A DNA stretch of 6,398 nt from Clostridia bacterium (GTDB taxonomy: Bacteria; Bacillota_A; Clostridia; Oscillospirales; CAG-272). The stretch covers positions 1 through 6,398 of the forward strand of contig JAFTRT010000139.1 of assembly GCA_017462145.1 (NCBI GenBank), in the 5' to 3' direction. Under the pieces are notes generated by a model. It did no database searches. It was not told the origin of the DNA and saw only the letters and a list, made by a program, of their open reading frames with translations. The position numbers were made by a program, and so were the translations under genes. Shown piece by piece: positions 1-6,398 of this stretch (the first letter of the stretch is position 1; every line of letters begins with the position of its first letter).

Positions 1-1130
<1,130 letters not shown>

Positions 1131-1160
1131 AAGTTTCCTCCGCTTTTGTGATTTCCCAAT

Positions 1161-1189
1161 ATCATACCGCATAAACGATCCGTTTACAA
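1161..1189 (-). promoter_or_regulatory. Sigma-A type promoter of the DUF5685/J-domain operon
   Basis: On the minus strand, TTGTAA (1189-1184) and TATGAT (1166-1161) are separated by exactly 17 bases. Transcription would start near 1154, giving a leader of about 24 bases that contains the GGAGG before the GTG at 1130. The -10 box matches consensus at five of six positions and the -35 at four of six. An inverted repeat overlaps the spacer, which suggests regulation. Confidence 0.6.
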
Positions 1190-1216
1190 CCCCCAACCGG
1201 TAAAGACGGATCGTTT
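1173..1216. repeat. 11-bp perfect inverted repeat around the -35 box of the DUF5685 promoter
   Basis: AAACGATCCGT at 1173-1183 is the exact reverse complement of ACGGATCGTTT at 1206-1216, with 22 bases between. One arm lies in the -35/-10 spacer of the DUF5685 promoter and the other just upstream of the -35 box. This is the layout expected of a repressor operator. It could instead fold as a hairpin at the end of the thioesterase transcript, but the loop is long and no T-run follows on the minus strand, so an intrinsic terminator is less likely. Confidence 0.6.
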
Positions 1217-1259
1217 CGGCACACCATTTTATATTTGTTCCAAGGGCTTCCGAATCGCG

Positions 1260-1979
1260 TCAGGCCAAAATGATTTCCGCCTCTAGACAAGCCTCACCCT
1301 CTCGGTTGACCGTTCTCACGTCGTACCCATCGCCCTTACGGCAACCGTACACCGAAACCGTTTGCCCGTAGCCCGCCTCGTGCAAATAAGCCAAAGACAT
1401 TCCCTTGATCTGCCCCACCTCGTCCAACGGGAGGTAATCGCAGAGCATATCGGCATATCGGGTATTGTTCATGTGCATATTGTAATCCAGATCGGAATAT
1501 CGGATGGGACGCTCTCCCCAAAGAGTCAACTCTTCGGTCTTGGGAACACGGAAGCGAGTGGGGATTGACAGCACCTCGGGTGCCTCGTCGTTGACAAAGC
1601 CAAGATCCACCGAGTCGTTGCGGCACAGCCTGCGGTCGGACAGACGAAGCAGTGCCCATACCGTCTCGGCCTTGGCAATGACCTCTTCTCCCCTCAAAAC
1701 GCGGTAATACCGCAAGAACCCAAAGCCTCGGCTCTCACAGGTCCAGGTCTCCACCGTAATCTCCTCCCCCATATAAAGGGGAGCACACAGCTCCAAACGG
1801 ATGCGGCTGAGCAAAAAGGCCAGCCCGTCCTCGTCTCGAAGGGCATCCAATGTTTTTCCCATTGCCGCCATGTGTCGGTTGGAGGTCTCCTGCATATACA
1901 CCAAAATCTGAGTGGGACGCACCCGACGGAACGCATCGGTGTCATGCCAACGGGTGGTATAGGTCTCAATATGTTTCAT
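1260..1979 (-). CDS. Acyl-ACP thioesterase (FatA/FatB-like, double hotdog)
   Basis: A 239-residue cytoplasmic enzyme predicted to hydrolyse acyl-ACP and release free fatty acid, so ending or diverting chain elongation in fatty acid synthesis. Length fits the bacterial acyl-ACP thioesterases, which carry two hotdog folds. The N-terminal hotdog starts with RWHDTDAFRRVRPTQIL (residues 10-26) and has the long central helix after it. The C-terminal hotdog carries the family signature SDLDYNMHMNN (162-172), where N167 and H169 correspond to the catalytic Asn and His, and E201 in YLHEAG is in the place of the third catalytic residue (Glu/Cys). The frame is open further upstream, but the ATG at 1979 has AAGGAG six bases before it, the protein aligns from there, and the promoter at 2014-2022 lies between it and the longer start. 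It appears to be transcribed alone. Chain-length preference cannot be read from the sequence. Confidence 0.93.
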   Translation of the reverse strand: MKHIETYTTRWHDTDAFRRVRPTQILVYMQETSNRHMAAMGKTLDALRDEDGLAFLLSRIRLELCAPLYMGEEITVETWTCESRGFGFLRYYRVLRGEEVIAKAETVWALLRLSDRRLCRNDSVDLGFVNDEAPEVLSIPTRFRVPKTEELTLWGERPIRYSDLDYNMHMNNTRYADMLCDYLPLDEVGQIKGMSLAYLHEAGYGQTVSVYGCRKGDGYDVRTVNREGEACLEAEIILA

Positions 1980-2013
1980 GCCGCTCTCCTTATCGTGATA
2001 CCAATTCATTGTC

Positions 2014-2022
2014 ATTATAACA
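2014..2022 (-). promoter_or_regulatory. Extended -10 promoter of the thioesterase gene
   Basis: On the minus strand, TGTTATAAT is a perfect TATAAT (2019-2014) with a TG extension (2022-2021). No good -35 hexamer is found 16-18 bases upstream, as is common for extended -10 promoters. Transcription would begin near 2007, about 28 bases before the chosen ATG at 1979. A 12-bp palindrome lies roughly 30-45 bases upstream. Confidence 0.55.
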
Positions 2023-2051
2023 AACGGCCTTGACAGAAGCTTGAATGGAAT

Positions 2052-2063
2052 CAAAATATTTTG
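2052..2063. repeat. 12-bp perfect AT-rich palindrome upstream of the thioesterase promoter
   Basis: CAAAATATTTTG reads the same on both strands. It lies between the mazF hairpin and the thioesterase -10 box, at about -45 to -56 relative to the predicted start, where a transcription-factor dimer could bind. It does not resemble the FapR operator that controls fatty acid genes in Bacillus. An AT-rich palindrome of this size may also arise by chance. Confidence 0.4.
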
Positions 2064-2084
2064 TGAACTTTCTCCAAACATGCA

Positions 2085-2116
2085 GATGCCGAGCCTGTAT
2101 CGACAGGCTCGGCATC
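2085..2116 (-). terminator. Strong hairpin just after mazF, probable terminator
   Basis: A perfect 14-bp GC-rich stem (GATGCCGAGCCTGT pairing with its complement) around a four-base loop, four bases beyond the mazF stop codon. The position makes it the likely end of the mazF transcript. The T-tract after it is poor on both strands (CTGCATGTTT on the minus strand), so termination may need help from other factors, or the hairpin may mainly protect the 3' end. Confidence 0.65.
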
Positions 2117-2120
2117 TTGT

Positions 2121-2564
2121 TCAGGCCGTATGGGGCGCATCTGCTCCCTCCGTTTTGGGTAGCTCAGAGGCGGCAGCCGGGGCGGCGTTGGATGTACCCG
2201 TTGTCACAGGTGCCGCTGTTCCGCCAAGGCCAAAGCTGACGGCAATGGCACGGTCGATGGCAGGCATCATCGTCTCATCCAGATGTCCCATCTTTTCCTT
2301 CAGCCGTCTTTTATCCAATGTTCGGATCTGCTCCAACAACACCACCGAATCCTTGGTCAGCCCTGCCCGATCCGCATAGATATCAATGTGGGTGGGCAGC
2401 TTGGTCTTGCTCATCCGAGAGGTAATGGCGGCAGCAATGACCGTTGGACTGTATCGGTTCCCCACGTCGTTTTGAATGATCAGGACAGGCCGTAGGCCGC
2501 CCTGCTCGCTTCCCACCACGGGGCTCAGATCCGCATAGTAAATATCTCCTCGTTTCACACTCAT
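2121..2564 (-). CDS. mazF: MazF/EndoA (PemK-like) mRNA endoribonuclease toxin with a C-terminal tail
   Basis: A 147-residue protein whose first ~112 residues are a canonical MazF fold, very close to Bacillus EndoA (NdoA). These toxins cut single-stranded mRNA at short U-containing sites and slow growth. The start [13 protein letters not shown], then [20 protein letters not shown] (14-33), AAAITSR (44-50), KLPTH (55-59) and LLEQIRT (76-82) are all present. R25 and T48, the catalytic residues of EndoA, are in place, so it should be active. The oddity is the end: EndoA stops at about 116 residues, whereas this protein adds about 33 residues rich in Ala, Pro and Thr (from about 114), likely disordered. 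A GGAGAG lies about nine bases before the ATG. No antitoxin gene can be seen in the 167 bases up to spoVAE, unlike the usual antitoxin-then-toxin order. A hairpin follows directly. Confidence 0.95.
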   Translation of the reverse strand: MSVKRGDIYYADLSPVVGSEQGGLRPVLIIQNDVGNRYSPTVIAAAITSRMSKTKLPTHIDIYADRAGLTKDSVVLLEQIRTLDKRRLKEKMGHLDETMMPAIDRAIAVSFGLGGTAAPVTTGTSNAAPAAASELPKTEGADAPHTA

Positions 2565-2731
2565 TTGATTTCACTCTCCAAACCAATTTTTTCGGGCACT
2601 GTTATTGTTACCGCATTTGACCCGCTTTTAATCAGTTCTCAAGGATTTGCTCCTGCGGAAATCATTTCCTCCATCCATGGGAGCATCCCTTCTTATTCTA
2701 TGTCGCCGCAAGCGATTTGGGTTCTTCCCTC

Positions 2732-3100
2732 TTATTTGGGTCTGCCCCCCTTGGACAACAGAGCGGCGAGGAAGGAAAAACAAAGTGCCGCCGCAATACC
2801 GGCAGAAGCGGCAGTCAGCGGGCCGGTCAATGCCCCCAACAGACCTGTTTCCTCCACCGCCTTCCGAACCCCCTCGGCAATCAGATTGCCAAAGCCCGTC
2901 AAGGGTACGGATGCCCCGGCTCCCGCAAACTCCGACAAGGGCGCATACAGTCCCACCGCACCCAACAAAACCCCCGCAACCACGTAGGTCACCAAAATGC
3001 GGGCAGGAGTCAGCGCCGTTTTATCAATGAGAATCTGTGCTACAACACAAAAAAGCCCTCCCACCGCAAATGCCTTGAGCAAGGATACCACCACCGTCAT
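2732..3100 (-). CDS. spoVAE: Stage V sporulation protein AE (SpoVAE/SpoVAEb), membrane subunit
   Basis: A 122-residue hydrophobic protein of the SpoVA complex in the inner membrane of the forespore, needed for Ca-dipicolinate uptake during sporulation and release at germination. Length fits B. subtilis SpoVAEb. Family landmarks are VGGLFCVVAQILID (13-26), the LTPAR after it (30-34), VAGVLLGAVGLY (41-52), FAGAGASVPLTGFGN (58-72) and TAASAGIAAAL (96-106). Hydrophobic segments lie at about 4-25, 34-53, 58-76 and 87-117. The frame is open for 81 more codons upstream, but those lie inside spoVAD; the ATG at 3100 overlaps the spoVAD stop (ATGA) and is preceded by a purine-rich GGAGACGGAG. It is therefore the second gene of a tightly coupled pair, expected to be on in the forespore (sigma-G in Bacillus). 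No clear terminator follows before mazF. Confidence 0.94.
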   Translation of the reverse strand: MTVVVSLLKAFAVGGLFCVVAQILIDKTALTPARILVTYVVAGVLLGAVGLYAPLSEFAGAGASVPLTGFGNLIAEGVRKAVEETGLLGALTGPLTAASAGIAAALCFSFLAALLSKGGRPK

Positions 3101-4110
3101 CGTCTCCGTCTCCTTTCCTCTCCACCCAAACGAATCAAATGAGCCACGGCAGGAATGGCCTCTCCCTGTAAGAGCCCCGACGGGCTCATCATTGCTCCCG
3201 TTCCGATCAGCAAAATATCCCCCAATTCTCCGCTCTCCAGCTTGGGGCAAAGAAAAGAGGCCAGCACCACCGCCGAGCAACCGCATCCCGATCCCCCTGC
3301 GTGCATATCCTGTCGGACGGGATCGTAGATCACCGTTCCGCAATCCCGATAACAGGGCGCAAGATCAAACCCCTCCGAACGCATCAGCTCGCACAAAATG
3401 TTTCCCCCCTCTTCTCCCAGATCTCCCGTCAGAATCATGTCAAAGGACTCGGGGGTCAGACCCGTGGTACGAAAATAGCGGCATAGGGTGTCAGCCGCCG
3501 CCGGCGCCATGGCCGCCCCCATATTGGAGGCATCCCGAACCCCTTTTTCCACCACGATTCCCGGCATTGCCTCCCGAATTCGGACACCACCCGAGCGTCC
3601 CACCAAAAATGCTCCCGCACCCGTCACCGTCCATTGTGCGGTAGGAGAACGCTGAGCACCGTATTCCAAGGGCGTTCGGTACTGCCGCTCTGCGGCGCAG
3701 TTATGAGAGGATGTCACGGCGGCGGCCTGCTCGGCAAAGCCGGAGGACACCGACATTGCCGCCAGCAGCAGTCCCTCTGCTGCGGTGGAACAAGCGCCGT
3801 ACAGCCCAAGATAAGGGATGTCAAAGCTGAGAAGGCCGTAGCCCGAGCCCACGCATTGATTTTGCAGATCTCCCGCAAATAACAGCTCCACCTCCCGCTC
3901 CCGTGCCGATGCCTTGGCCAACGCCGTGCGCAGAGCGATCCGTTGCATTTCCCCCTCGGCCAGCTCCCACGTCTTCATGCCGAATTTATCCGTCAGATCG
4001 TGAATGTCAAAGTAGGACCCCAGCGGTCCCTCATACTCCTTTTTTCCAACCACCGACGCCCAACCGGAAATGTAAACGGGCTCATCAAATTTCAGAACCT
4101 TATCCCCCAT
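3097..4110 (-). CDS. spoVAD: Stage V sporulation protein AD (SpoVAD), dipicolinate-binding
   Basis: A 337-residue thiolase-fold protein, almost the same length as B. subtilis SpoVAD (338). In Bacillus it binds dipicolinic acid directly and sits on the inner forespore membrane with the other SpoVA proteins. Landmarks: AGDLQNQ (79-85), LYGACSTAAEG (103-113) with C107 at the thiolase nucleophile position, TSSHNCAAERQYR (133-145), TGDLGEEGG (228-236), and HAGGSGCGCSA (270-280). The ATG at 4110 is chosen because AGGGAG lies eight bases before it and family members start with a similar short lead into the DEPVYISG segment; the ATG at 4143 has no ribosome binding site. The protein ends in five arginines, coded by the purine-rich stretch that is also the ribosome binding site of spoVAE. 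The usual upstream partner spoVAC is missing; a divergent gene occupies that side. Confidence 0.96.
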   Translation of the reverse strand: MGDKVLKFDEPVYISGWASVVGKKEYEGPLGSYFDIHDLTDKFGMKTWELAEGEMQRIALRTALAKASAREREVELLFAGDLQNQCVGSGYGLLSFDIPYLGLYGACSTAAEGLLLAAMSVSSGFAEQAAAVTSSHNCAAERQYRTPLEYGAQRSPTAQWTVTGAGAFLVGRSGGVRIREAMPGIVVEKGVRDASNMGAAMAPAAADTLCRYFRTTGLTPESFDMILTGDLGEEGGNILCELMRSEGFDLAPCYRDCGTVIYDPVRQDMHAGGSGCGCSAVVLASFLCPKLESGELGDILLIGTGAMMSPSGLLQGEAIPAVAHLIRLGGEERRRRR

Positions 4111-4172
4111 GCGATTTGCTCCCTTCTTCGGTATTGTATCCATATTGTTTGCAAAAAGGTGGGTTCTATACC

Positions 4173-4200
4173 TTGTATTTTACAAAATTTGTGCTATAAT
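4173..4200 (+). promoter_or_regulatory. Sigma-A promoter of the uridine phosphorylase-like gene
   Basis: A perfect TATAAT at 4195-4200 with the TG extension (TGCTATAAT, from 4192). The best -35 is TTGTAT at 4173-4178, 16 bases upstream and weak. Transcription should start near 4207, leaving a leader of about 32 bases with AAGGAG before the ATG. A small palindrome, ACAAA-A-TTTGT (4183-4193), lies in the spacer and could bind a regulator. Confidence 0.65.
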
Positions 4201-4238
4201 AGAGGTAGAATCAACCAAACGAACAAAGGAGAATCACC

Positions 4239-5030
4239 ATGCTACAGGATCATGCCGTTCAATATCATATTGCCGCCCGTCCGGGAGAGATCGGCGGCTA
4301 TTGTCTGCTGCCGGGAGACCCCGCACGCTGTGAAAAGATCGCCGCTTATTTGGAGGACCCCTATCCCCTTTGCGAGCGTCGGGAATTTAAGCTTTGGTGC
4401 GGAACACTGGCAGGGGAGCTTGTCACCGTTTGCTCCACGGGTATCGGTGGCCCATCCACCGCCATTGCCGTGGAGGAGTTGGCCGCCTGCGGTGCTCATA
4501 CCATGATCCGAATCGGAACCTGCGGAGGAATCGCTTTGGACGTACAGGCCGGCGACTTGGTGGTGGCAAACGGTGCCGTCCGCCAAGACGGAACCTCCCG
4601 TGAATACGCTCCCATCGAATTCCCTGCCGTCCCTCACCCCGACGTGCTGTTTGCCCTTTGCCGTGCCGCCTCGGAAAGCGGGCCTCGCTTCCACATCGGA
4701 ACCGTGCAGAGCAAGGATTCCTTCTACGGACAGCACTCTCCCCACCGTATGCCCGTGGAGCGTGAGCTGTTGGCCAAATGGGAGGCATGGAAACGGCTGG
4801 GGGTACTGGCCAGCGAAATGGAAGCGGCAACCCTCTTTACCGTCGGTGCCGCACGAAATCTGCGCACGGGTGCGGTCTTCCTTTCGGTGTGGAATCAAGA
4901 GCGTGTCAACGAGGGCTTGGACAGCGGTGATGCAGAGGTACACGATACCGACAGCGCCATTCGCTGTGCCATCGGAGCCTTGCGCTTGCTCATTGCCGAG
5001 GATGTCAAAAAAAGGAACGGCAATCCGTAA
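4239..5030 (+). CDS. udp: Uridine phosphorylase-like nucleoside phosphorylase (NP-I family)
   Basis: A 263-residue cytoplasmic enzyme predicted to split uridine (perhaps other nucleosides) with phosphate into uracil and ribose-1-phosphate, for pyrimidine salvage. Close to E. coli Udp (253 residues) in layout: LLPGDPARCEKIA (23-35), REFKLWCG (48-55), VCSTGIGGPSTAIAVEEL (64-81), IRIGTCGGI (90-98) and ASEMEAATLF (191-200). R48 and R91 correspond to phosphate-binding arginines, and EME (193-195) to the ribose-binding loop. The uracil-binding loop differs: E. coli has a Gln-x-Arg pair, whereas here it reads FYGQHSPHRMPV (162-173), keeping Gln but with no Arg two places later. Similar loops occur in Firmicutes homologues as I recall them, so base specificity should be treated as open. 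AAGGAG lies seven bases before the ATG. No terminator is evident in the 165 bases after it. Confidence 0.88.
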   Translation: MLQDHAVQYHIAARPGEIGGYCLLPGDPARCEKIAAYLEDPYPLCERREFKLWCGTLAGELVTVCSTGIGGPSTAIAVEELAACGAHTMIRIGTCGGIALDVQAGDLVVANGAVRQDGTSREYAPIEFPAVPHPDVLFALCRAASESGPRFHIGTVQSKDSFYGQHSPHRMPVERELLAKWEAWKRLGVLASEMEAATLFTVGAARNLRTGAVFLSVWNQERVNEGLDSGDAEVHDTDSAIRCAIGALRLLIAEDVKKRNGNP

Positions 5031-5059
5031 AAAAGATTGTAAAATTCCACAAAATCCGC

Positions 5060-5089
5060 TTGACATTTTCTACCCCGTTATGGTATAAT
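5060..5089 (+). promoter_or_regulatory. Near-consensus sigma-A promoter of the lipoprotein gene
   Basis: A perfect TTGACA (5060-5065) and a perfect TATAAT (5084-5089) are 18 bases apart, and TGG precedes the -10 as an extension. It is the strongest promoter in the window. The start would be near 5096, giving a leader of about 100 bases before the ATG at 5196. Only small stems are visible in that leader (for example CTTGT 5148-5152 with ACAAG 5160-5164), and I recognise no riboswitch. Confidence 0.85.
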
Positions 5090-5195
5090 GATGTATAAGG
5101 AAGATGACGCTTTGCAGTCCTTCTCTTTCATTTTTGTATTAAGACCGCTTGTGAGAGAAACAAGGGGAAAATCATAAAACAAAGGAGACAGAACA

Positions 5196-5876
5196 ATGAA
5201 AAAATTTTTGGCACTTTTTCTGGCATTGATGGCAGTACTCACGGTTTCTCTGGTCGCATGCGGCGACGGCGGTGACAGCGAAGGCGAGACCACCACCACC
5301 GAGGACTTTTACGTAGATCCCACCGAGACCACCACCAACGGCAGCAACAACACCGAAACCACCACGGCCGCCAACGACACCTGGATCACCGACGGCAACA
5401 CCGTTTATATCGTAGATTGCCTGTCCTGCAACGTTCGCACCTCGGACAGCACCTCCTCTACCAGCAACATTGCGGGCACCGTGAAGTTTGGCGAAAGCTA
5501 CACCCGCGTGAAATACAACAACAAGTGGAGCGTGATCATGGTAGATGGCAACGAGCGTTACATCAAGACCGACTATGTGACCGCTGATAAGAGCTTTACC
5601 GTTTATACCGAAAAGAACGCAACCGTTTATGTAACGGCCAACACCCTCAATCTCCGTTGGTGCTATTTTGGAACCGACGATGACATTGCCGTCATCATGA
5701 AGAAGGGTGCTGCACTGACCCAGACCGGTGTCAGCAGCGGCGGCTGGATCCGTGTAGAGTATGAGGGCAACACCCTGTACTGCAACGGCAATTACGTATC
5801 CGAAACCGAGCCCACCACCGATACTTCCGAGGGCACGCAGAACCCCGGCCCCGTTACTCCTCCCGTGGTAGGCTAA
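5196..5876 (+). CDS. Surface lipoprotein with Thr-rich linker and two SH3-like domains
   Basis: A 226-residue exported lipoprotein. Residues 1-21 are a classic signal peptide (two lysines, then a hydrophobic core) ending in the lipobox LVAC, with C22 as the lipid-bearing residue. Residues 23-60 are a Thr/Asn/Glu-rich linker holding the domains away from the membrane. Two bacterial SH3-like repeats follow, at about 69-130 (CNVRTSDSTSSTSNIAGTV, then KFGE and the closing YIKTDYVT) and 142-203 (LNLRWCYFGTDDD, then IAVIMKKG, WIRVEYEG and NYVSE). Such domains usually bind peptidoglycan or other wall material. A Thr/Pro-rich tail ends the protein. C75, C78, C156 and C196 could form disulfides outside the cell. 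AAAGGAG lies eight bases before the ATG. The strong promoter and heavy use of ACC, AAC and GGC codons suggest high expression. The exact role and ligand are unknown. Confidence 0.85.
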   Translation: MKKFLALFLALMAVLTVSLVACGDGGDSEGETTTTEDFYVDPTETTTNGSNNTETTTAANDTWITDGNTVYIVDCLSCNVRTSDSTSSTSNIAGTVKFGESYTRVKYNNKWSVIMVDGNERYIKTDYVTADKSFTVYTEKNATVYVTANTLNLRWCYFGTDDDIAVIMKKGAALTQTGVSSGGWIRVEYEGNTLYCNGNYVSETEPTTDTSEGTQNPGPVTPPVVG

Positions 5877-5901
5877 TCACATTTTAATCAGAACATCAAA
5901 G

Positions 5902-5936
5902 CAGCCGATACCGTGAAAACCGGTATCGGCTGTTTT
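5902..5936 (+). terminator. Intrinsic terminator of the lipoprotein gene
   Basis: A 12-bp perfect stem (CAGCCGATACCG with its complement at 5921-5932), a seven-base loop TGAAAAC and then TTTT. It begins 25 bases after the stop codon. The AAAG before and the T-run after it extend the pairing. Confidence 0.9.
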
Positions 5937-5946
5937 CATATTCAAC

Positions 5947-5978
5947 ACCCCGTGGATTCCGAAAGGAATCCACGGGGT
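5947..5978. terminator. Second hairpin between converging genes, probably a two-way terminator
   Basis: A perfect 14-bp stem closed by a GAAA tetraloop (5961-5964). On the plus strand TTTGTATT follows from its last paired base, making it a back-up to the terminator at 5902. On the minus strand it comes 17 bases after the mannosidase stop, so it likely ends that transcript too, although the T-run there is weak. Confidence 0.75.
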
Positions 5979-5995
5979 TTGTATTCGGTGAACAA

Positions 5996-6398
5996 TCACA
6001 CCAATTTTACGGTCAGAATCTCAAAGCCCTTGATATCCAGCTCGATCTTTCCGTCACAGATGGGAAGCTCGCAAAGCTCCTGCTCCATCAGATCGCACAA
6101 ATAGGCCTTTTGAGCCGGCAACCCAACGGTTAGCGTCACATGATCCCGCACGTTCTTGTATTCGTACAAACGCAGGATCCGTCCCGTTCCCTTCTCCTCT
6201 TCCTTGACGGTCTCACACATCACGTGATCGCAGTCCAGGGTCAAAGCGGAGAACTGCAGGGGAATCCGATCCTCGCTTCCCGTTGCCCGTACCGCCGTCA
6301 TGGGAAGATTCAGATCGTATGCAAGCTCGGCAATCTTGCTATCCGAAAGCCGTCCCTTGTGAGGACAGAGCGCATACGTAACGGTAATCTCTCCCTGA
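5996..6398 (-). CDS. Alpha-mannosidase, glycoside hydrolase family 38, C-terminal part only
   Basis: About 134 C-terminal residues are visible; the frame is open to the right edge, so the gene continues beyond it. Landmarks of the GH38 C-terminal beta-sandwich are YALCPHKG near the left end of the visible protein, LNLPMTAV, then RILRLYEYKN, DLMEQELCELP and the closing FEILTVKLV. GH38 enzymes remove terminal alpha-linked mannose from glycans; the catalytic Asp and zinc site are in the N-terminal part, which is outside the window, so activity cannot be judged. The ATG at 6301 is internal and not a start, because family sequence continues upstream of it. Only five other bases and a hairpin separate its end from the convergent lipoprotein terminators. 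It could be an intracellular enzyme for host or yeast mannan fragments. Confidence 0.87.
   Translation of the reverse strand, partial: QGEITVTYALCPHKGRLSDSKIAELAYDLNLPMTAVRATGSEDRIPLQFSALTLDCDHVMCETVKEEEKGTGRILRLYEYKNVRDHVTLTVGLPAQKAYLCDLMEQELCELPICDGKIELDIKGFEILTVKLV

Noticed and set aside
1173..1216. Intrinsic terminator for the thioesterase gene
   Set aside because: The loop is 22 bases and no T-run follows on the minus strand; its placement over a promoter fits an operator better.
2561..2638. A short frame on the minus strand ending in ATGA overlap with mazF (…[17 protein letters not shown]), faintly like the strand-helix start of a ribbon-helix-helix antitoxin
   Set aside because: A TGA cuts it 25 codons upstream and its only usual start is a GTG giving 12 residues. 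Too short and too weakly similar to call an antitoxin or a pseudogene.
2997..3644. Plus-strand open frame of 215 codons opposite spoVAD and spoVAE
   Set aside because: Very Pro/Arg/Ser-rich, typical of an antisense shadow; both opposite genes are certain.
4111..4172. Possible sporulation (sigma-G or sigma-E) promoter before spoVAD, e.g. GATACAAT near 4133-4140 and GTATA near 4166-4170
   Set aside because: Neither element has a proper partner at the right spacing, so a site could not be placed with confidence although one is expected.
4242..5066. Minus-strand open frame of 274 codons opposite the Udp-like gene
   Set aside because: It mirrors a gene with clear family motifs, promoter and ribosome binding site, and looks like low-complexity antisense translation.
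5096..5195. Riboswitch or attenuator in the leader of the lipoprotein gene
   Set aside because: Only 5-6 bp stems with no T-run and no known aptamer motif were found.

Overview
The window looks like a piece of chromosome from an endospore-forming member of the Clostridia (Firmicutes), probably a gut-type Oscillospirales-like organism. The grounds are two spore dipicolinate-channel genes (spoVAD, spoVAE), an EndoA-like MazF, a DUF5685/J-domain gene pair, AGGAGG-type ribosome binding sites, sigma-A promoters with extended -10 boxes, and an alpha-mannosidase. Genus cannot be fixed from the sequence. There is no sign of phage, transposon, plasmid, CRISPR, tRNA or rRNA.

Layout. On the minus strand, reading from 4110 down to 1: spoVAD and spoVAE (4110-2732, overlapping by ATGA); a MazF/EndoA-type endoribonuclease with an unusual Ala/Pro/Thr-rich tail (2564-2121) and a strong hairpin after it; an acyl-ACP thioesterase (1979-1260) with its own extended -10 promoter; a DUF5685 protein (1130-210) with its own promoter overlapped by an 11-bp inverted repeat; and a J-domain protein that starts inside the DUF5685 stop (213, runs off the left edge). 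On the plus strand, divergent from spoVAD: a uridine phosphorylase-like gene (4239-5030), then a Thr-rich lipoprotein with two SH3-like domains (5196-5876) driven by a near-consensus promoter. Two hairpin terminators (5902-5978) separate it from the C-terminal end of a GH38 alpha-mannosidase on the minus strand (5996 to the right edge).

How the genes fit together. SpoVAD and SpoVAE belong to the SpoVA complex that moves Ca-dipicolinate into the forespore and out at germination; spoVAC, usually just upstream of spoVAD, is not there. DUF5685 and the J-domain protein are translationally coupled and probably act together, but the function is unknown. The thioesterase (lipid chain termination), Udp-like enzyme (pyrimidine salvage), lipoprotein (cell surface) and mannosidase (glycan breakdown) look like independent transcription units.

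Several starts were moved inward from the longest open frame: DUF5685 to a GTG at 1130, the thioesterase to 1979, spoVAD to 4110 and spoVAE to 3100. In each case a good ribosome binding site and family alignment support the change, and for the first two the promoter does as well. No wholly new system is evident. The DUF5685/J-domain pair and the apparently antitoxin-less, tailed MazF are the least explained parts.
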